DNA from: Thunnus maccoyii
Taxonomy: Eukaryota; Chordata; Actinopteri; Scombriformes; Scombridae
Reading direction: 5' to 3'
Assembly: GCF_910596095.1 (NCBI RefSeq)
Contig: NC_056550.1
Span: 17,516,501 to 17,580,500 of the forward strand
Length of the DNA: 64,000 nt
The translations under genes were made by a program, and so were the position numbers. Below the pieces are notes generated by a model, which was given only the letters and a program-made list of their open reading frames with translations, was not told the origin of the DNA and did no database searches. Shown in pieces: positions 44,899 through 57,350 of this stretch; the stretch's first letter is position 1, and each line of letters begins with the position of its first letter.

Positions 44899-46736
44899 CA
44901 ACAGCCAGCCTCCACAATTTCTGTGGTCCTCCATGTCATACATCATAATCATCTGTGCTAATTTTACAAACCAAACTTAGCTGGAGTCCACTCTGTACAA
45001 CTAATGACAAGAAGCAAGAGGGAGTCACATACCAACATGCAGTACGTCTAAAAAAAAACATTTTTATGCAACACTTTTTCATCCATAAGAAAATGAAAGT
45101 GACTCATGCATTACCACACAAAGTTCCAAATGAGGCCGTGAAATACAATGAAATCTGATGTGATTTGTTTTTCTATTCTTGTGTCTTCCAGAGCCATCTA
45201 GAAACACAGATGAGTTGAATTATCAGGTTGTGTTTACTTGTACTGTCAAATCACCTGAAATGAGCGATTCTGCTAAAAGAATGACAAAGGTTGTAGCCAA
45301 CAAGCAGGTTTATGAAACTTGAAAATTGTCTTTAAAATTAATATTAACTGATACATCACGTTGAGTCCTGCACCAGGCAATTGTATTTCTTTACTAGGCA
45401 CTTGTTGCCCTCTGGGGGGAAGTGTTACACTGGAAATTAGTGTGCTTATGATTACATGAAGTGTGTTTATGTCCATGTTTCTATTCTTTGTAAGCTTTGA
45501 ACAGATTTGTGCCACACAACCTTTGATGAGCACTGCCAAAATATGAATGTTGTTTAACATTGTTGACACTGCAAAGCATCATTTTCACATTTGTTGTCAA
45601 GTTAGGAGTTGAGATAAGAGAAAGAAAGATTTGGTTGGCAGTAGGAACATCCAAATAAATGTTCATGTAAATACAATGAATGCATAACTTAATTTCTGGG
45701 AAAAATCAGTAATTTACAACAAAGAAAGCAATACTGATTTAATTAATAAAACAATTTCACTTTATCTGATTGTCTGATCATTTATTCCTTTACTGAGCAC
45801 AGTTATGGCTGCACATATTCAGCTGCCTGTCAGGTGTACTCTGTTTTAAACAGATTGATTTAACAAAAAACCCCAATTAGAAGCACTTTAAATACAATAT
45901 ATGACTTGGGCTTTCATGAGGACAATCAGCAGCTCTTTAAACCAAGGAGTCTGTGAATCATGTTCATTTGAAAATTTAAGAAAAGAGTTGTAAGTCTTTG
46001 TGCAGCTGCAGTATGTGGGTTTGTGGCTTCTTATTATTTTATATTGTTCCAGGTATTATTTTCCTAAGTAATACCTCTAACAGTCATGCACAATCCATCA
46101 TGCTCAGCCTTAAAAGATACCTGATATTTTTCCATGTGCCATGGTTTACTTACTGTCTATATCAGTGTCAGTGTTTGAGTGATGACAGTTGTCTTCAGGG
46201 TCAAATTTATGACAGCTCTAGTTTTGATGCTCCTTCCACAGTGTACAAAATAAAGTAAAAAGACAGATTAACTTTCTTACTGTTGTCCAACCTGCTGAAA
46301 GACATACAGTATATCAACAAGAGATGAATGTGGATGGGCAAGAATATAACTAAATCATTACTTTTGATATGTAATATGAGTTTGTGGATGAAAGTTTGGA
46401 ACTGTCAAGTTGTGCATGGAAAGGTTACATAACCCTGTAAAGCCTTTGTAAAAAGTCATCTAATGGAGAGACAATTATCATCTGCAGCTGTCACGGAGCT
46501 CGCTGAAAGAGCAGTATGATGACATAGGCAGGTAATGACAGATAATTCACCACAGAAGGATTGTACATCTGATAACTTTTTTTTCAGTTTTATGTCCTGC
46601 TTTACTTGTTTTTGTAGCGAAGCCACAGATGCAGGTTTATGTTTATAGTTTTGTCTTTATCAGGCACTCTGTCACTGATAAAATGCAGACTGTCTACTGT
46701 GCTGGAAAACATCCAGTTAATGATATAAATGATGCA
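44899..46736. other. Gene-free DNA after the carrier remnant
   Basis: AT-rich DNA without supportable exons, clear transposon ends or RNA genes. Confidence 0.45.
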
Positions 46737-46799
46737 CGAATGCACACACTCACGCACACACGCACGCACACACGCACGCACACACACACACACACACAG
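46737..46799 (+). repeat. CA/CG microsatellite
   Basis: CACACGCACG units followed by a pure CA run. Confidence 0.85.
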
Positions 46800-48379
46800 G
46801 CGTAAATGCATACCCGCTTCTCTGTCAATCTATCTTGGTTTCTGGAAGAGTGAATAAAAAGCCCTCAAACTTTGGTTTGAAGCTGACAGCTGACAGACTG
46901 GATGTTTTGGAACAGATAGCAGAAACTGAATTTGAGAATTCTAAACTGATATTAATTATTATACCAGATGTTGCGGCTTCATATCTCAACACAAGAAAAG
47001 AAGATTCTATTTTTACCCGATAGGATGCTCACTGTGCATATAAACAAATAAGCTTTGTAGCTTTTTTTTTTTTTTAATTTAATTCCAGCTACTCCCTTGA
47101 AATCATTTGAAAACATTTCAGTCTCTGTGAAGATCTTATCAAATGGAGTGTGTTTCTCTCTCACAGAGTAACATGGCCTGTGCAAATACAACTGTAAAGA
47201 GAGTGTTAACAACTGTTTGATGAAAATCATGTAAAGGACAGGCATTCAATTTCATGGTGTACAGATGGTAGCATTAACAAGGTTTCTGTTCCACTGTTGT
47301 AGTGGTTAACATAGATAAGATATTTGCCTCTTAATGGAAAGTCAACACCAGAACAACTTATGACTTCTGTCTTACCAGTATGTGACAGGATTAAAGGAGA
47401 TAAAAAAAACACTCATCTATCACACCAAGTTGAGTTTTTATGGCTTTTATGGTTTTACTGTCACATTTGAGATATTCTAGCAATTGATTTAAGAAAGCTA
47501 AAATATTTAGGATGCTTATTTAACTGTTTGAATCAGGATCAGATAAGGTAATGTGCCACCTTCAGCAGTCACTACAGTAAGATATATTTTCTTGTTCACA
47601 GAATTTAATGTAAAATCAATGAGCATGTTAAAGCAGGATGTGATTTTATGTTTTTCACTTCTGCTCCTTAGTAAATCCATGTCCCACACCATCGCTATAC
47701 AGCTGCTAACAATTTAACACAATAAAGATTTAATTACATTACTTTTCCACATTCTCATGTGTGATATAAGAACCAGTGGGACAACAAACATCCAAGTGAT
47801 TCATATGTTGCCTCAATTTAATTTACTGAAATAGACGTTTACATGATGTAACAAAAAACTAACAACTAAGTACTCTTTAGACACAAACTGGCTAAATACA
47901 GATTGTCAGGCAGGTTAGTGTACAGACTGTTGAGCTTTGCTCCCTGTTGCACCTGTGCTGGTGCCGTTGCTTCAGGGTCATCCGAGGTCATCAGCCAGGG
48001 GCTACCACTTCACAGTGCTGACCTATTTTATCCAACAGGATGTCTGTTTAATGGGGCAGTAATGAGGGATGTCACCTCCTTCAGCTGGTCGAAGGAGACC
48101 TGTCCCTTCCCCTCTAGTTGGTGATCTTTCATCCTTCCTGCTGTTACTTCACTTCTTCAGTTTTGCTCTGCAGCTTGCTACATTATACTTATAATTAGCC
48201 ACCAGCTGCTTATAACTTCTTCTCCTTCCCCTCATGGGATGCCTCCAAACTGTTCTCCCATGGGATGGTAAGCTTATTATAACTTTCCTGGTGGTAACAG
48301 GCCATGATGTCTTATGTTTGCAAAGCTGCCGACCAAAGTCCAATCTTAATGTCCAGTCACTCCCAGAGGCCAGGACTGG
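46800..48379. other. Gene-free DNA
   Basis: AT-rich sequence with only short unrecognised frames. A phrase TGTAGTGGTTAACATAG near 47300 resembles a tRNA box A, but no box B follows. Confidence 0.4.
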
Positions 48380-48419
48380 GCCAGTTTCCCATCACAAACC
48401 CCTTCTTTATTAAAAAAAA

Positions 48420-48730
48420 ACGAGGTTCAAGGGATCTTGGTTTGCCTTTTTGGCCATGTTAGTGGCATGGCTCCAGGATGGCAATGTCAGTCAATTGGTC
48501 AGTCCAACACTTGGATCCAGACTGATATATGTCAACTATTTGATGGATTGCCATAACATTTTGTAGAGACATTCATAATCCCCAGGGAATGAACCTTACC
48601 ATTTTTGGTGATCCCATGTCACCATGAGGTTCACATTTATGATAAATGCTTCAAAAACCATTTGATGAAATTTGGTGCAAACCGCCAGGATGAATTGAAA
48701 TAACTTTTGTGATTCTTTAATTTTTCATCT
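48420..48730 (+). repeat. Teleost interspersed repeat fragment
   Basis: Phrases such as TGATGGATTGCCATAACATT, AGAGACATTCATAATCCCCA and TTGATGAAATTTGGTGCAAA belong to a repeat common in fish genomes that often appears as diverged internal duplications. Here the two half-units are about 100 bp apart. The class is unknown to me. Confidence 0.5.
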
Positions 48731-49980
48731 AATTTGTCCAATATTTTGCTTTATGACTGCATTTCTGGGGCCCGTTTAACAAAATTGATTTGTGAGCACT
48801 CTTTAGGCTACATGTAGATGACAAATGGTGCCATTGCCCCCTTTAATAAATGACAGTGACTCTCACATTCCAGATAAATTTGTCAGACCTACAGTCCTCT
48901 CACATGCTCATACATGGTTTGCAGGTGTGGTGTTTTTTTTTAAACATGTCAAATTAAATATGAGAGGAAATGATCTCATTTTGCATGTCGCAGCTTGCAC
49001 ATTGCAAGTCAAACTAGCCCCTATAAAACAAATGACATTCCCTTCAGCCTCAGCCATACTTTGCAAGAGAACTTGCTAAACTATTATTGTGAACATGGTA
49101 AGCATTATTCCTGCCTAACATCAATATGTAAATGTTGTCATTGTTGGCATGGTAGCACTGTGATGTTAGTATTTAGCTCAAAGCACTGCTGCACAGCCTC
49201 ACAGAAATGCTAGCCTAGTGCCCTTGGGGCAGTCCCGACAGGTTGTGCTGAAAGCTCAGTGCTCACAGGCCTACTAGAATGGGTGCTGCAATTCCACTTT
49301 TCCAAAGTGTTTTGAATGGGCGTCGTAAAACCAAATATGTGCAGCAGAGGAGCCAAAAATCTGTGAAATTATATTCAAGCAGGAAAATAACCAAAACTGC
49401 AGTTCCCAGGTTTTCACTTGACAACATCAACATGCCTCTCTTCCTCCCTCTGTAGGTATTTTGTTGCCTGTCTCTCACTGGGTGGTAACAGTGCTGATCT
49501 CCTTGGTTTGGAGCAGCAACAGAGCTGAGAGAATGAGAGATGGTTTCACATTATGGAAAAGTTTGTGGGATCGAGAGTGGGAGCCAGGCTTTTCTCTCGA
49601 GGTCTGACTGTGGATCTAAGCCTCCAGGCTCCAGCCTTTTGCAGCCAGCCAGATCAGTGGTCTTCATGCAAACAGGAACTAAAGCCAAGTGGGAGGATGT
49701 CACAACGATATTATATAAGGATGATAGTGAGTCTTGTAACTGGCAGATGAGAGCATTTGTCTGATTTTTCGTATTCGGTCCAGAAATAAACAAGCATATC
49801 AGCAACTTCACATCTTGTTTATTCTTTCCTGCTAAACTTCATTGTTATCTAAGCCAATTATATGTGAGTTTAAATCCTATTATCTAAACTGGAGATGAGT
49901 CTAAACTGCTAACAAAAGATGTGGCCCAATTTTCCATGCATTTATCTCTGTTCTCTCTTTGAATTGCAATCTAAATATAA
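48731..49980. other. Gene-free DNA
   Basis: No supportable gene; short frames show no recognisable protein content. Confidence 0.4.
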
Positions 49981-49989
49981 AGTAGAGCC

Positions 49990-50540
49990 AGAAATGTTAA
50001 GTGGGACAGAGCAGGTGAACCCAAGTGCAGACACTCACGGCGAGGAGACAGGGATGTAATAGAAACAAGGAATTGTTGTAAAGGCTGGGGAAAGGGAATG
50101 CAGGCCTGGGGAAGCTTGAGCAAGTAACTGGGAACTGGAGCTGGGGCTGGGGCAGGTAGCTGGGAAACTGGCGCTGAGGCTTGGGCTGGAAGCTGGGAAG
50201 GGCGGGGATCCAGGGCAGGGAAGCAGGGCTGATGAGAAGAGACAAGGAGCTGGAGAAGGGAGCCGGAGACAGAGCAGACGGAACTGCAGGAGACAGGAAA
50301 CAGGGTTTGGCATGGAAAACAGGCAACATCAAGAAAACTGGATAAATGCAGGTGAAGTTGCTTGAAGCGTGGTAACTCTGACTGAAGCAGAGGCTACGAT
50401 CTGACAGGGTGGTAGTGGCAGCTGAGTGTTTGTAGAGAGCTTGATAACAGTGATGAGGTGCAGCAGGTGTGGCTCCACTCTGACTCCAGCACACCTGTCT
50501 CCACTCACATAATCAGACACTGGGAGAGAGGTGGGAAGTT
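49990..50540 (-). mobile_element. Probable solo LTR of a Ty3/Gypsy-like element
   Basis: Read on the minus strand, it is C/T-rich and ends in GTGTCTGCACTTGGGTTCA, a phrase typical of the ends of teleost Gypsy LTRs. No internal region was seen on either side, so it looks like a solo LTR. The limits are approximate, and it could be another class of repeat. Confidence 0.4.
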
Positions 50541-50939
50541 AAGGAGACACAGGATTATATCAAGAAACTGCAAAGTTGTAGCAGCAAGCTGCTACAACAA
50601 AACTCAGTATTAAACAGATGACAAGTGAGGGGCAGTTGCACCATTAGACTGGGACATCAGACATGTTTTGTAGGACTTGTTGTTTTTGCTTTCATGCTAA
50701 GAAGGATATTAGCTAGTGGTCGACCAATTGATTAATTAAGGAGGCTGATTAATGGCATTTTGAGATAATTGGCACTGGCCAATGCCTGCACTCACAAGGC
50801 CAATTTCCTCATGTGCAATGATGATCACGGTTGTGTATTCTCGTGGTAGATAAAAAGGTCTACATTTGACTGCTAAAATCTCTGCTAATGCTGAACAGTG
50901 GGCAGAGATGATTGCCATGTTCGTACACCAGTCTTTTGT

Positions 50940-51250
50940 TCATAAACAGGCCACCACCTCGGGTCTTACTGGACAATGAGGCAATCCTGTCCTGCTAGCT
51001 GGATAGTGGAGTCAGAGATAATCTCATGCAGCCACGTCTTGGTGAAGATGATGGCACGTCTGTTTGTCATTTCTCTTTGGGAGGTCAGAAGCAGTCTTAT
51101 AGGTAGTCTAGTTTATTGTCGATGGAGCACATGTTGGCAAGGAAGATTGATGGGAGAGTTGGTCGACTGGGGTTAGCCTTTAGCCTAGCTTGGATGCTGG
51201 CTTGTTTGCCTCACGCACCGCTTTCGGCATGCCCCTGGGCGGTCGTTCTT
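50940..51250 (-). mobile_element. LINE endonuclease fragment nested in the hAT element
   Basis: The minus strand reads [19 protein letters not shown], then REMTNRRAIIFTKTWLHE and STIQLAGQDCLI. These match the start of the AP-endonuclease domain of teleost CR1/L2/Rex-type LINEs (typically LANVQSL.NKLDEL and LIFTETWL). A stop interrupts the frame after KLDYL, and the rest of the LINE is absent. A fragment from the 5' part of the ORF is unusual, since most LINE copies are 5' truncated. Confidence 0.65.
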
Positions 51251-51330
51251 GTGGGGTGACAACACAGATTAGTTCAGCAATTTTGTGTCTCATTTGTTAT
51301 TATTATTAAATTGTTGTATTTTATCAGATG

Positions 51331-51370
51331 GACCCCCCCCCCCCCCCAAAAAAAAAACAACAACAACATG
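51331..51370 (+). repeat. Poly-C / poly-A / CAA simple repeat
   Basis: About 15 C residues, then about 10 A residues, then ACAACAACAAC. Confidence 0.85.
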
Positions 51371-51460
51371 ATATCGGCATTATATACCGCCCTGCTCTCC
51401 AAATATTGGCATCAGCATCAGCCATTGAAAAACCTATATCCGTCGACCACTAATATTAGC

Positions 51461-54240
51461 CCACTGTGGTTCTGTCATCCAGTCTCCTCAGAAAGGTCAG
51501 ACGTGACTCCTAGATCTAAAGTAACAACAGCTGTAGTAATGGAGACATTTTGTGTTACATAAGGTCAATTTTCCCTGTCAGAGCAATTTAGTGTTTGCTT
51601 TAATTTCTGTCCATTTTGGCTTGTGCAGCAGGAAGTGAAGTTACAAAAGTATAATGATGACTGAACTGTGGGGGTTTGCATTTATCACAATGCTTAATAA
51701 CATCAGTGGACATACAGAAGCTATTAGTGGACCAAGGTAATCATATTGCTTATCAACCCAATATAGCCTAGACACTGACTCAGTCACACTGAACCCTGTT
51801 ACCTTTGGTTTTTCTGTAATGGAAGCATGACTACAAAGATAGAGAGGAGAAAAAAGGAGCTTAGTGGAAAATGTATAACTAAACTTCCCTTAATTCTAAT
51901 GGTGTAATCCACGTGCTTCGCTCTAAATTTCACTTGAGATTACGGGGGAAGTTTGTGAAAAACAGCGAAGTTCATTCATGCAGATCAGTAGCTCCATTAA
52001 AGAGGTCACTGCTGGAGGTTTGTTTCATGCATTTTATTCTCTCTTGCTTTTTCTCAGGGGATGCCATCGTATAAAGATTCACATTAAAGTTACAACAAAT
52101 CACATCAATTTCTTCAGCTGTCCTGAAAAGGCAGTATGCATGATAATTACCTAAAAATCATGGTACACAATACGCAGGGCTGTACACGACACAGAGATAA
52201 AGTTTTTGGTTGAATTTGTGAGAGAAAAATAAAATTTGCTGCTGTTGCATCACACTGTTAAAAAGTTCTTTCTGCGATGATTTTATTCTCATATAATAAT
52301 CCAGAGACCGCTGCTTAGAGAGGAAGTATTATGTAATGCTTAACACCTGACCAATGACTTATAATCTTGGCTTCTTAATCAGCCAGTGTTAAAAAAAACA
52401 AAAACAATTCGGTGTTGAACTGGGAGCTATTTGGATAATTGATGGAGCGCATGATCTCATTACTTTAAATGTTGAGGTTAAGGGCTGCCAAGTTGGTTCC
52501 AGTGGCTGGTTACTTTGGAGCAGAGACATCATCTTTGACCACTGTGTACACTGGCAGCCCACTCTTGGTGACAGTGTGGTTAGAGTGGTTTTCTCCTCCA
52601 GCAGGATATGTTGTTTTCACCACCTACCTAAATGTTAGAGCGCTTTCCCTCTCCAAAAGAGTATGTCCCCAGATCTGCGTGTTCAAACTATACTGCTGAC
52701 CAGAAAAGGATAGTAGTATGGAGAGAGCAAAACAACGCTTGAGTGTGCCACAGGAAAGATTTGCACTCAATATATCTGAATTTGACAAGGTTCAAAGTGG
52801 CATAGCATCATTTTACTACTCTGGTATACCAATGTATAAATATTAATAGTGTAATCACTTAGTATACACTCTACACAGATACACACACCTATTAGTCATT
52901 GTATATGCACTTAGACACATGCATATACACAGTCTGTTCTTTCTGTCCTGCTGTTTTTTATCCTGATCTTGTTTCATCAACTCATTTGTTTGGCTGTTTG
53001 AACCAACATTTAAAAGCCTAGCCGGGGATGGAGGCTGTAAATTAGCATCAACTAGATGCCCTACTGTGTATACATTACATCTATTGCATTGCTTATCTGT
53101 GTACATAATGTTTATCTGTTTACTCAGACTCCCTGCATTCAACTTTCACTTTTTCCTAAGTCACCAGACATTGTTTTCAATCGAAATTTAGACTTATGTA
53201 AGTTTTTTAAATATTGCCACATATTACATAGTGCCAGCTTACTACTAATGGCAAAACAGACACGACTCTTGAACCGTTTTCCAAAGCAAAGCAGATTTTC
53301 AGACTGATGGATGTGTTTTTTCCTGCCTTTCTGAAAGCAGTTGTTTCACATCATGGCAGTACAGTATGAAAAGGCTGAAAGGCATCACTGAAACGCATGG
53401 TGATGGTGAAAAACTGTCATCAGGATCAAAGCGACGACTGCCAAACAGCAACCTTGTCAATGGAAACAGATAAAAAATTAACATGATCCTTTCACAATGT
53501 TCATTTCTCTACATGTGCTGTGGATTTTATTTGCTGGCGGCACAGCTCATGGATTCATTAGCGTTTTGGCAACCAAATCCAAAAAGTCTTGCATATCTGA
53601 GTGGATAAACCGTACTGTACCACTTGACTGTGTTCTTACTCATTCTTCTCAAGTCAGTGCTTTCAACTGCATTACTGTGCAACAATGATAGTGACTAAAA
53701 AAGGCAACTAAATAAGGGATGGAAAACCTATTTAAAGCACAAACTCAAACTGGAACAATAGCCACCAAATAGGAGAAGCGCTGTCATTAATCTAAAACCC
53801 TGTGGTATGCTTTGGAAAGACTCTGTCGGTAATGTAGCATGCAACTTCACCAGATTAAATAAAATACATACGGCCCAAAAAATATTCTACATGCACAAAG
53901 TCGTGCCTTAAACAGGGTCATGTTTAGACACTTATACATCATCTGCTGTATGACTTATTGGAATGTGAAGCTACTATACAATCAGACTGACATATTACAA
54001 AAGTATGTCCTTGCAAAGATCAGAATGGGCAAAATGATAAAGAAAAACTTAATCAAACATTTTACTTTCAATCACTACTGTTTAAAAGTTGATGTGTTGA
54101 TAGAAAACAATCTTTTACAATGTTTTCACATTTGCAACATTTCTGCAAATTTACATCATTAACTGGATTTCTTAGAAATAAAATTGTTGATAAGGAACAC
54201 TGTCTTAATCTACCCAAGATGTTGATGGATCTCTGACCTT
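51461..54240. other. Gene-free DNA
   Basis: No supportable exons, RNA genes or paired transposon ends. A CA-rich patch lies near 52876-52930. Confidence 0.4.
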
Positions 54241-54269
54241 ATCTCTCTCTCGTATGTTATTAGTCAAAA

Positions 54270-54810
54270 CCATAGATTGTAAAAAATAATGGACATAGCC
54301 TTTGTGACATCACTCATTGGTTTGTGGATTCCTGTTTTGATGCCTCGAGTTTGCATTTTGACCATCACCATCTTGGATTTTCAGAGCCAGAAGTGACCAT
54401 ATTTGGACAAGAGGGTGGAGCTGACCCAAACGCTAGCTGCTAGCTTGATTAGCACGGTGCATTTACAGTCTATGGTTAACTGTGATAATGCTAATGCTAA
54501 TGCTTTTTAGGTGCCCAAATTGTTATAATTAACTTTCATGAACTGAAAACTCACTGAAACAGCGAAGGTTATGCCTACACCTATACACTCTGTGAATCTG
54601 AGGTTATGTTATATAAAAATTCACCCCTTTTTTGTACCGGGCTTGTAAACATGTTTATTTCTGCTATAAAATTGGACATTTTAACATGGAGGTCTATGGG
54701 GATTGACTTGCTTTTGGACCCACCCTCAAGTGGCCATTCAAGGAACTGCAGTTTTTGGCACTTCCGCATTGGCTTAATTTTTCAGCCCCAAAGGTTGCTG
54801 TTTGGTTAAA
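54270..54810 (+). repeat. Teleost interspersed repeat
   Basis: It opens with CATAGATTGTAAAAAATAAT and contains GGAGGTCTATGGGGATTGAC and GGAACTGCAGTTTTTGGCAC, phrases I know as a repeat frequent in percomorph genomes. There is no clear tRNA head or inverted ends, so the class is uncertain. The sequence is not part of a gene. Confidence 0.5.
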
Positions 54811-56654
54811 ACATAGACATTTTAAGGAATATTAAATAGATGAGATCATGCCTATGTTTTCCTCTTTATTGGCAGCTACATTATGCCAGTTTTAATGGAG
54901 CATGAAACCACAGACAACCAAAACAAATTTCTGTAACATTTCAGACTGATGCATTAACTCTGAATGGCTTTTATTTTCATGGTAACATGTCTCTGCCTCT
55001 CTAAAAAGGCTAATGTATCTTTGTGAGACAAGCTAGGATTTAAATGAAAACCAACACAGCAGTGTTCCCCTTCACTTAAGCCTTGTTTGTTGTAAACTAG
55101 CCTGACATTTAGTCCAAATAGATCTCTAAAATAAATTCACATTTCCCAGCCCTTGCCTGCCTCTAACTCAGTTTTATATTTTGCATGAATGTGCCTGGGG
55201 ACAGTTCCTTATCCATTAACACACAAGAACAGTCAAATATTGTTTTGTGGCCACATTATAAAACAATTGCTTTCATTTCCTTTCCTTGTATGCTTTGCCC
55301 CTGTGGCCAAATTGACTTGATTTAAAACAAACAGTAGATTCACCTATAAATGCATATTTCAGATGATGGAAATAACACCTGACATTATAGTCAAAACGTT
55401 CTTTTGGACGCATGCGGGAGCTGCTTGCTGCTGATGTCTTTAAGCTTACCATTGCAAACCTAATATGCCTCCTCTATTAAACAGCGGAAGGACAGAGTTA
55501 GTAGGATATTGTTTTGCTCACACCTTGGCCTCTGATATAGAAGCAATCCTGACGGAGGCAGATGTCAGACATTAGCAGAGTCGTGTGTCATCAACGGGGG
55601 GACCGAACATTTTCTGCCAAAAATGTGACGGGTCAATAGGTCTCAGCAGTCTGTGTTCTGAGTGGCACAGTATGCTGCAATAGGCCAAGTAAAGGTGACA
55701 GTTAATTTTAGTGTAGTATTATTCTGTAACCATTAGATTTTGACTTGTTTTCATATAGTGAACACGAATTCTTTAGGCCAGTGACCCCTCACAAAAAAGT
55801 CTGTCTACTGGAGCACTGTGGTTGCTCCTTTCCCTTTTCAGTGGGTCCTCGTTCCCAATATTACCAGTGTTTTGTCTATTAAAATGCTCATTTCACTCAT
55901 TTTGTCACACAGATAATGGAACATATGGGTTTCAGTTGAGTATTTTGTGTTTCACAGTGTTATATTTTATTGAAGGGCTTCAGTCCTGCTCTAATGTCTC
56001 TTTTTTGGGGGGTTTGTGATGGTAGGGAAGATCGTCTGCTCAATCAGTGATAGTGACAACAGGTGTGCATCATTTGCTGCACCAGGCTCTGTCAAGTTGA
56101 GGCAGAAAGGATAAAACTGTTCTGTAGTAAATGAGATTCTGTATATTTGGTGCACTCATCAGTCTAGCTCACCCTATGGTAACCTAAGTAAATGGTACAT
56201 TCCAGTTAGGTGAGACTGAGAAGGTAAAAGGCCAGTCAGTGGATAATTGTGATGAGTGATGAAAGAGAGTAGGTGGCAGCTTAATGTGAGGCTGCGGATT
56301 TTATTTGTTTGTTTGTTGCTTTGCTTTAGCTTAAGTAACACTCCTGCCTGCCCACCTGCTTCATTTACATCCCTTTAAAAGTTTCCAGTGCCAAAGAACA
56401 TCATCTGCCCGTTATGGGGGCGGCTCTACAGGCCCCTGGTCATATTTCAGATGTCTTCAAGTTGTCAGTAGTTCTACGAAATATTGATTTCCTCTGTAAA
56501 CATCTTTGATAGTTTCATTCCAAAAACTGATCAAGGCCCAAAGAGGTAAAATTATCCAATATCTAGCAAAAAAGCAAAGATTAGAGAATTGTCCAAAAAG
56601 TGAATACAAATATGTGTAGCTGAATTTTGTTTTTAACACTGATAATATAATAAT
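54811..56654. other. Gene-free DNA, possibly with conserved non-coding stretches
   Basis: Less repetitive than the flanks. Runs such as 55130-55380 lack microsatellites and transposon phrases. This is compatible with conserved regulatory DNA, but that cannot be judged from one sequence. Confidence 0.35.
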
Positions 56655-57350
56655 TATGTGCTTTTATTTAAGTAGGATTTTAAATGCAAGAGTATTGCTT
56701 ATAATGGATTATTCTTTACATTGTTTGATTAGTACTTAACCCTCATCCTACCAACATATTTGATATAAAAGGCCCCAAGACTAAAAATGCAAAATGTTAT
56801 TTCTTTTTAAAACAGTATTAGTTATGTTATTAATGTAATCTGAAAGAAAAATAGATTGTTATTATTTTAGGAACACTACAGTTAATTTGCATATTGTGTA
56901 AGAGAAAATATATACTTTTCTTTAATATGAATTGCAGCTTTTATCCCAAATACAATCTTTCCACAAATCCTTCAAAATGACTAACAGAGGCCCCCTACCC
57001 CCACTGACAGTGTGTGATACTTTAAATTAGGACCCATGGCAAACATGAATAATCAATAAATATTTCCATCTATTAAAACTGCATAGGCAGATTGGGTGCT
57101 TTTGACTGAAGTGCCCCAGGACCCCAATACGTTGGTATTTTTAAATAGCATTAATTAAAACAGACACAGAAAACAATGAAATGAAGTCATTAGGAACTAA
57201 TTGATTGACAAAGTCAAAAATTGAAATGATAGAATAAAGAACCTGTAAGATATGACAAAATTATACCTCTGGGGTCTGCAGGTACCCCAGTCGGTAGGAT
57301 TAAGATCAAGTAAAGCATATTAGTGCCTCTTCCACCACTGTCAGTTTTAT
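56655..57350 (+). mobile_element. Right end of a second hAT-like repeat, split by a MITE
   Basis: 56655-56739 and 57312-57350 together match the right end of the 17242-18087 element. Shared phrases are GATTTTAAATGCA, CTTATAATGGA and CTTCCACCACTGT. The intervening DNA is MITE copy B. The left part of this hAT copy is missing. Confidence 0.65.
56739..57312 (-). mobile_element. piggyBac-like MITE, copy B
   Basis: The left end reads TTAACCCTCATCCTACC and the right end GGTAGGATTAAGATCAA. They are inverted with a few mismatches, with TTAA on the left and TCAA (one change) on the right as target duplication. It is collinear with copy A (41550-42163) in reverse orientation over about 570 bp. The homologous hAT copy at 18040-18065 lacks this insert and has CTAAG at the site, giving an empty-site control. 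Confidence 0.8.

Larger units (their letters stand above)
50714..51452. mobile_element. hAT-type element with a perfect 8-bp target duplication
   Basis: The ends are inverted: TAGTGGTCGAC on the left and GTCGACCACTA on the right. The flanks ATATTAGC at 50706-50713 and 51453-51460 are identical, a perfect hAT-type duplication. The outer parts resemble the GTCGACC-type MITEs of teleosts. The middle contains a LINE fragment and a C/A-rich microsatellite (about 51331-51370), both later insertions. Confidence 0.8.

Noticed and set aside
46602-46811. Cysteine/valine-rich minus-strand frame
   Set aside because: It is the translation of a CA/CG microsatellite.
49997-50494. A 165-codon minus-strand frame rich in Pro, Ser and Leu
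   Set aside because: It is low-complexity and falls in what looks like an LTR; its composition explains the open frame.
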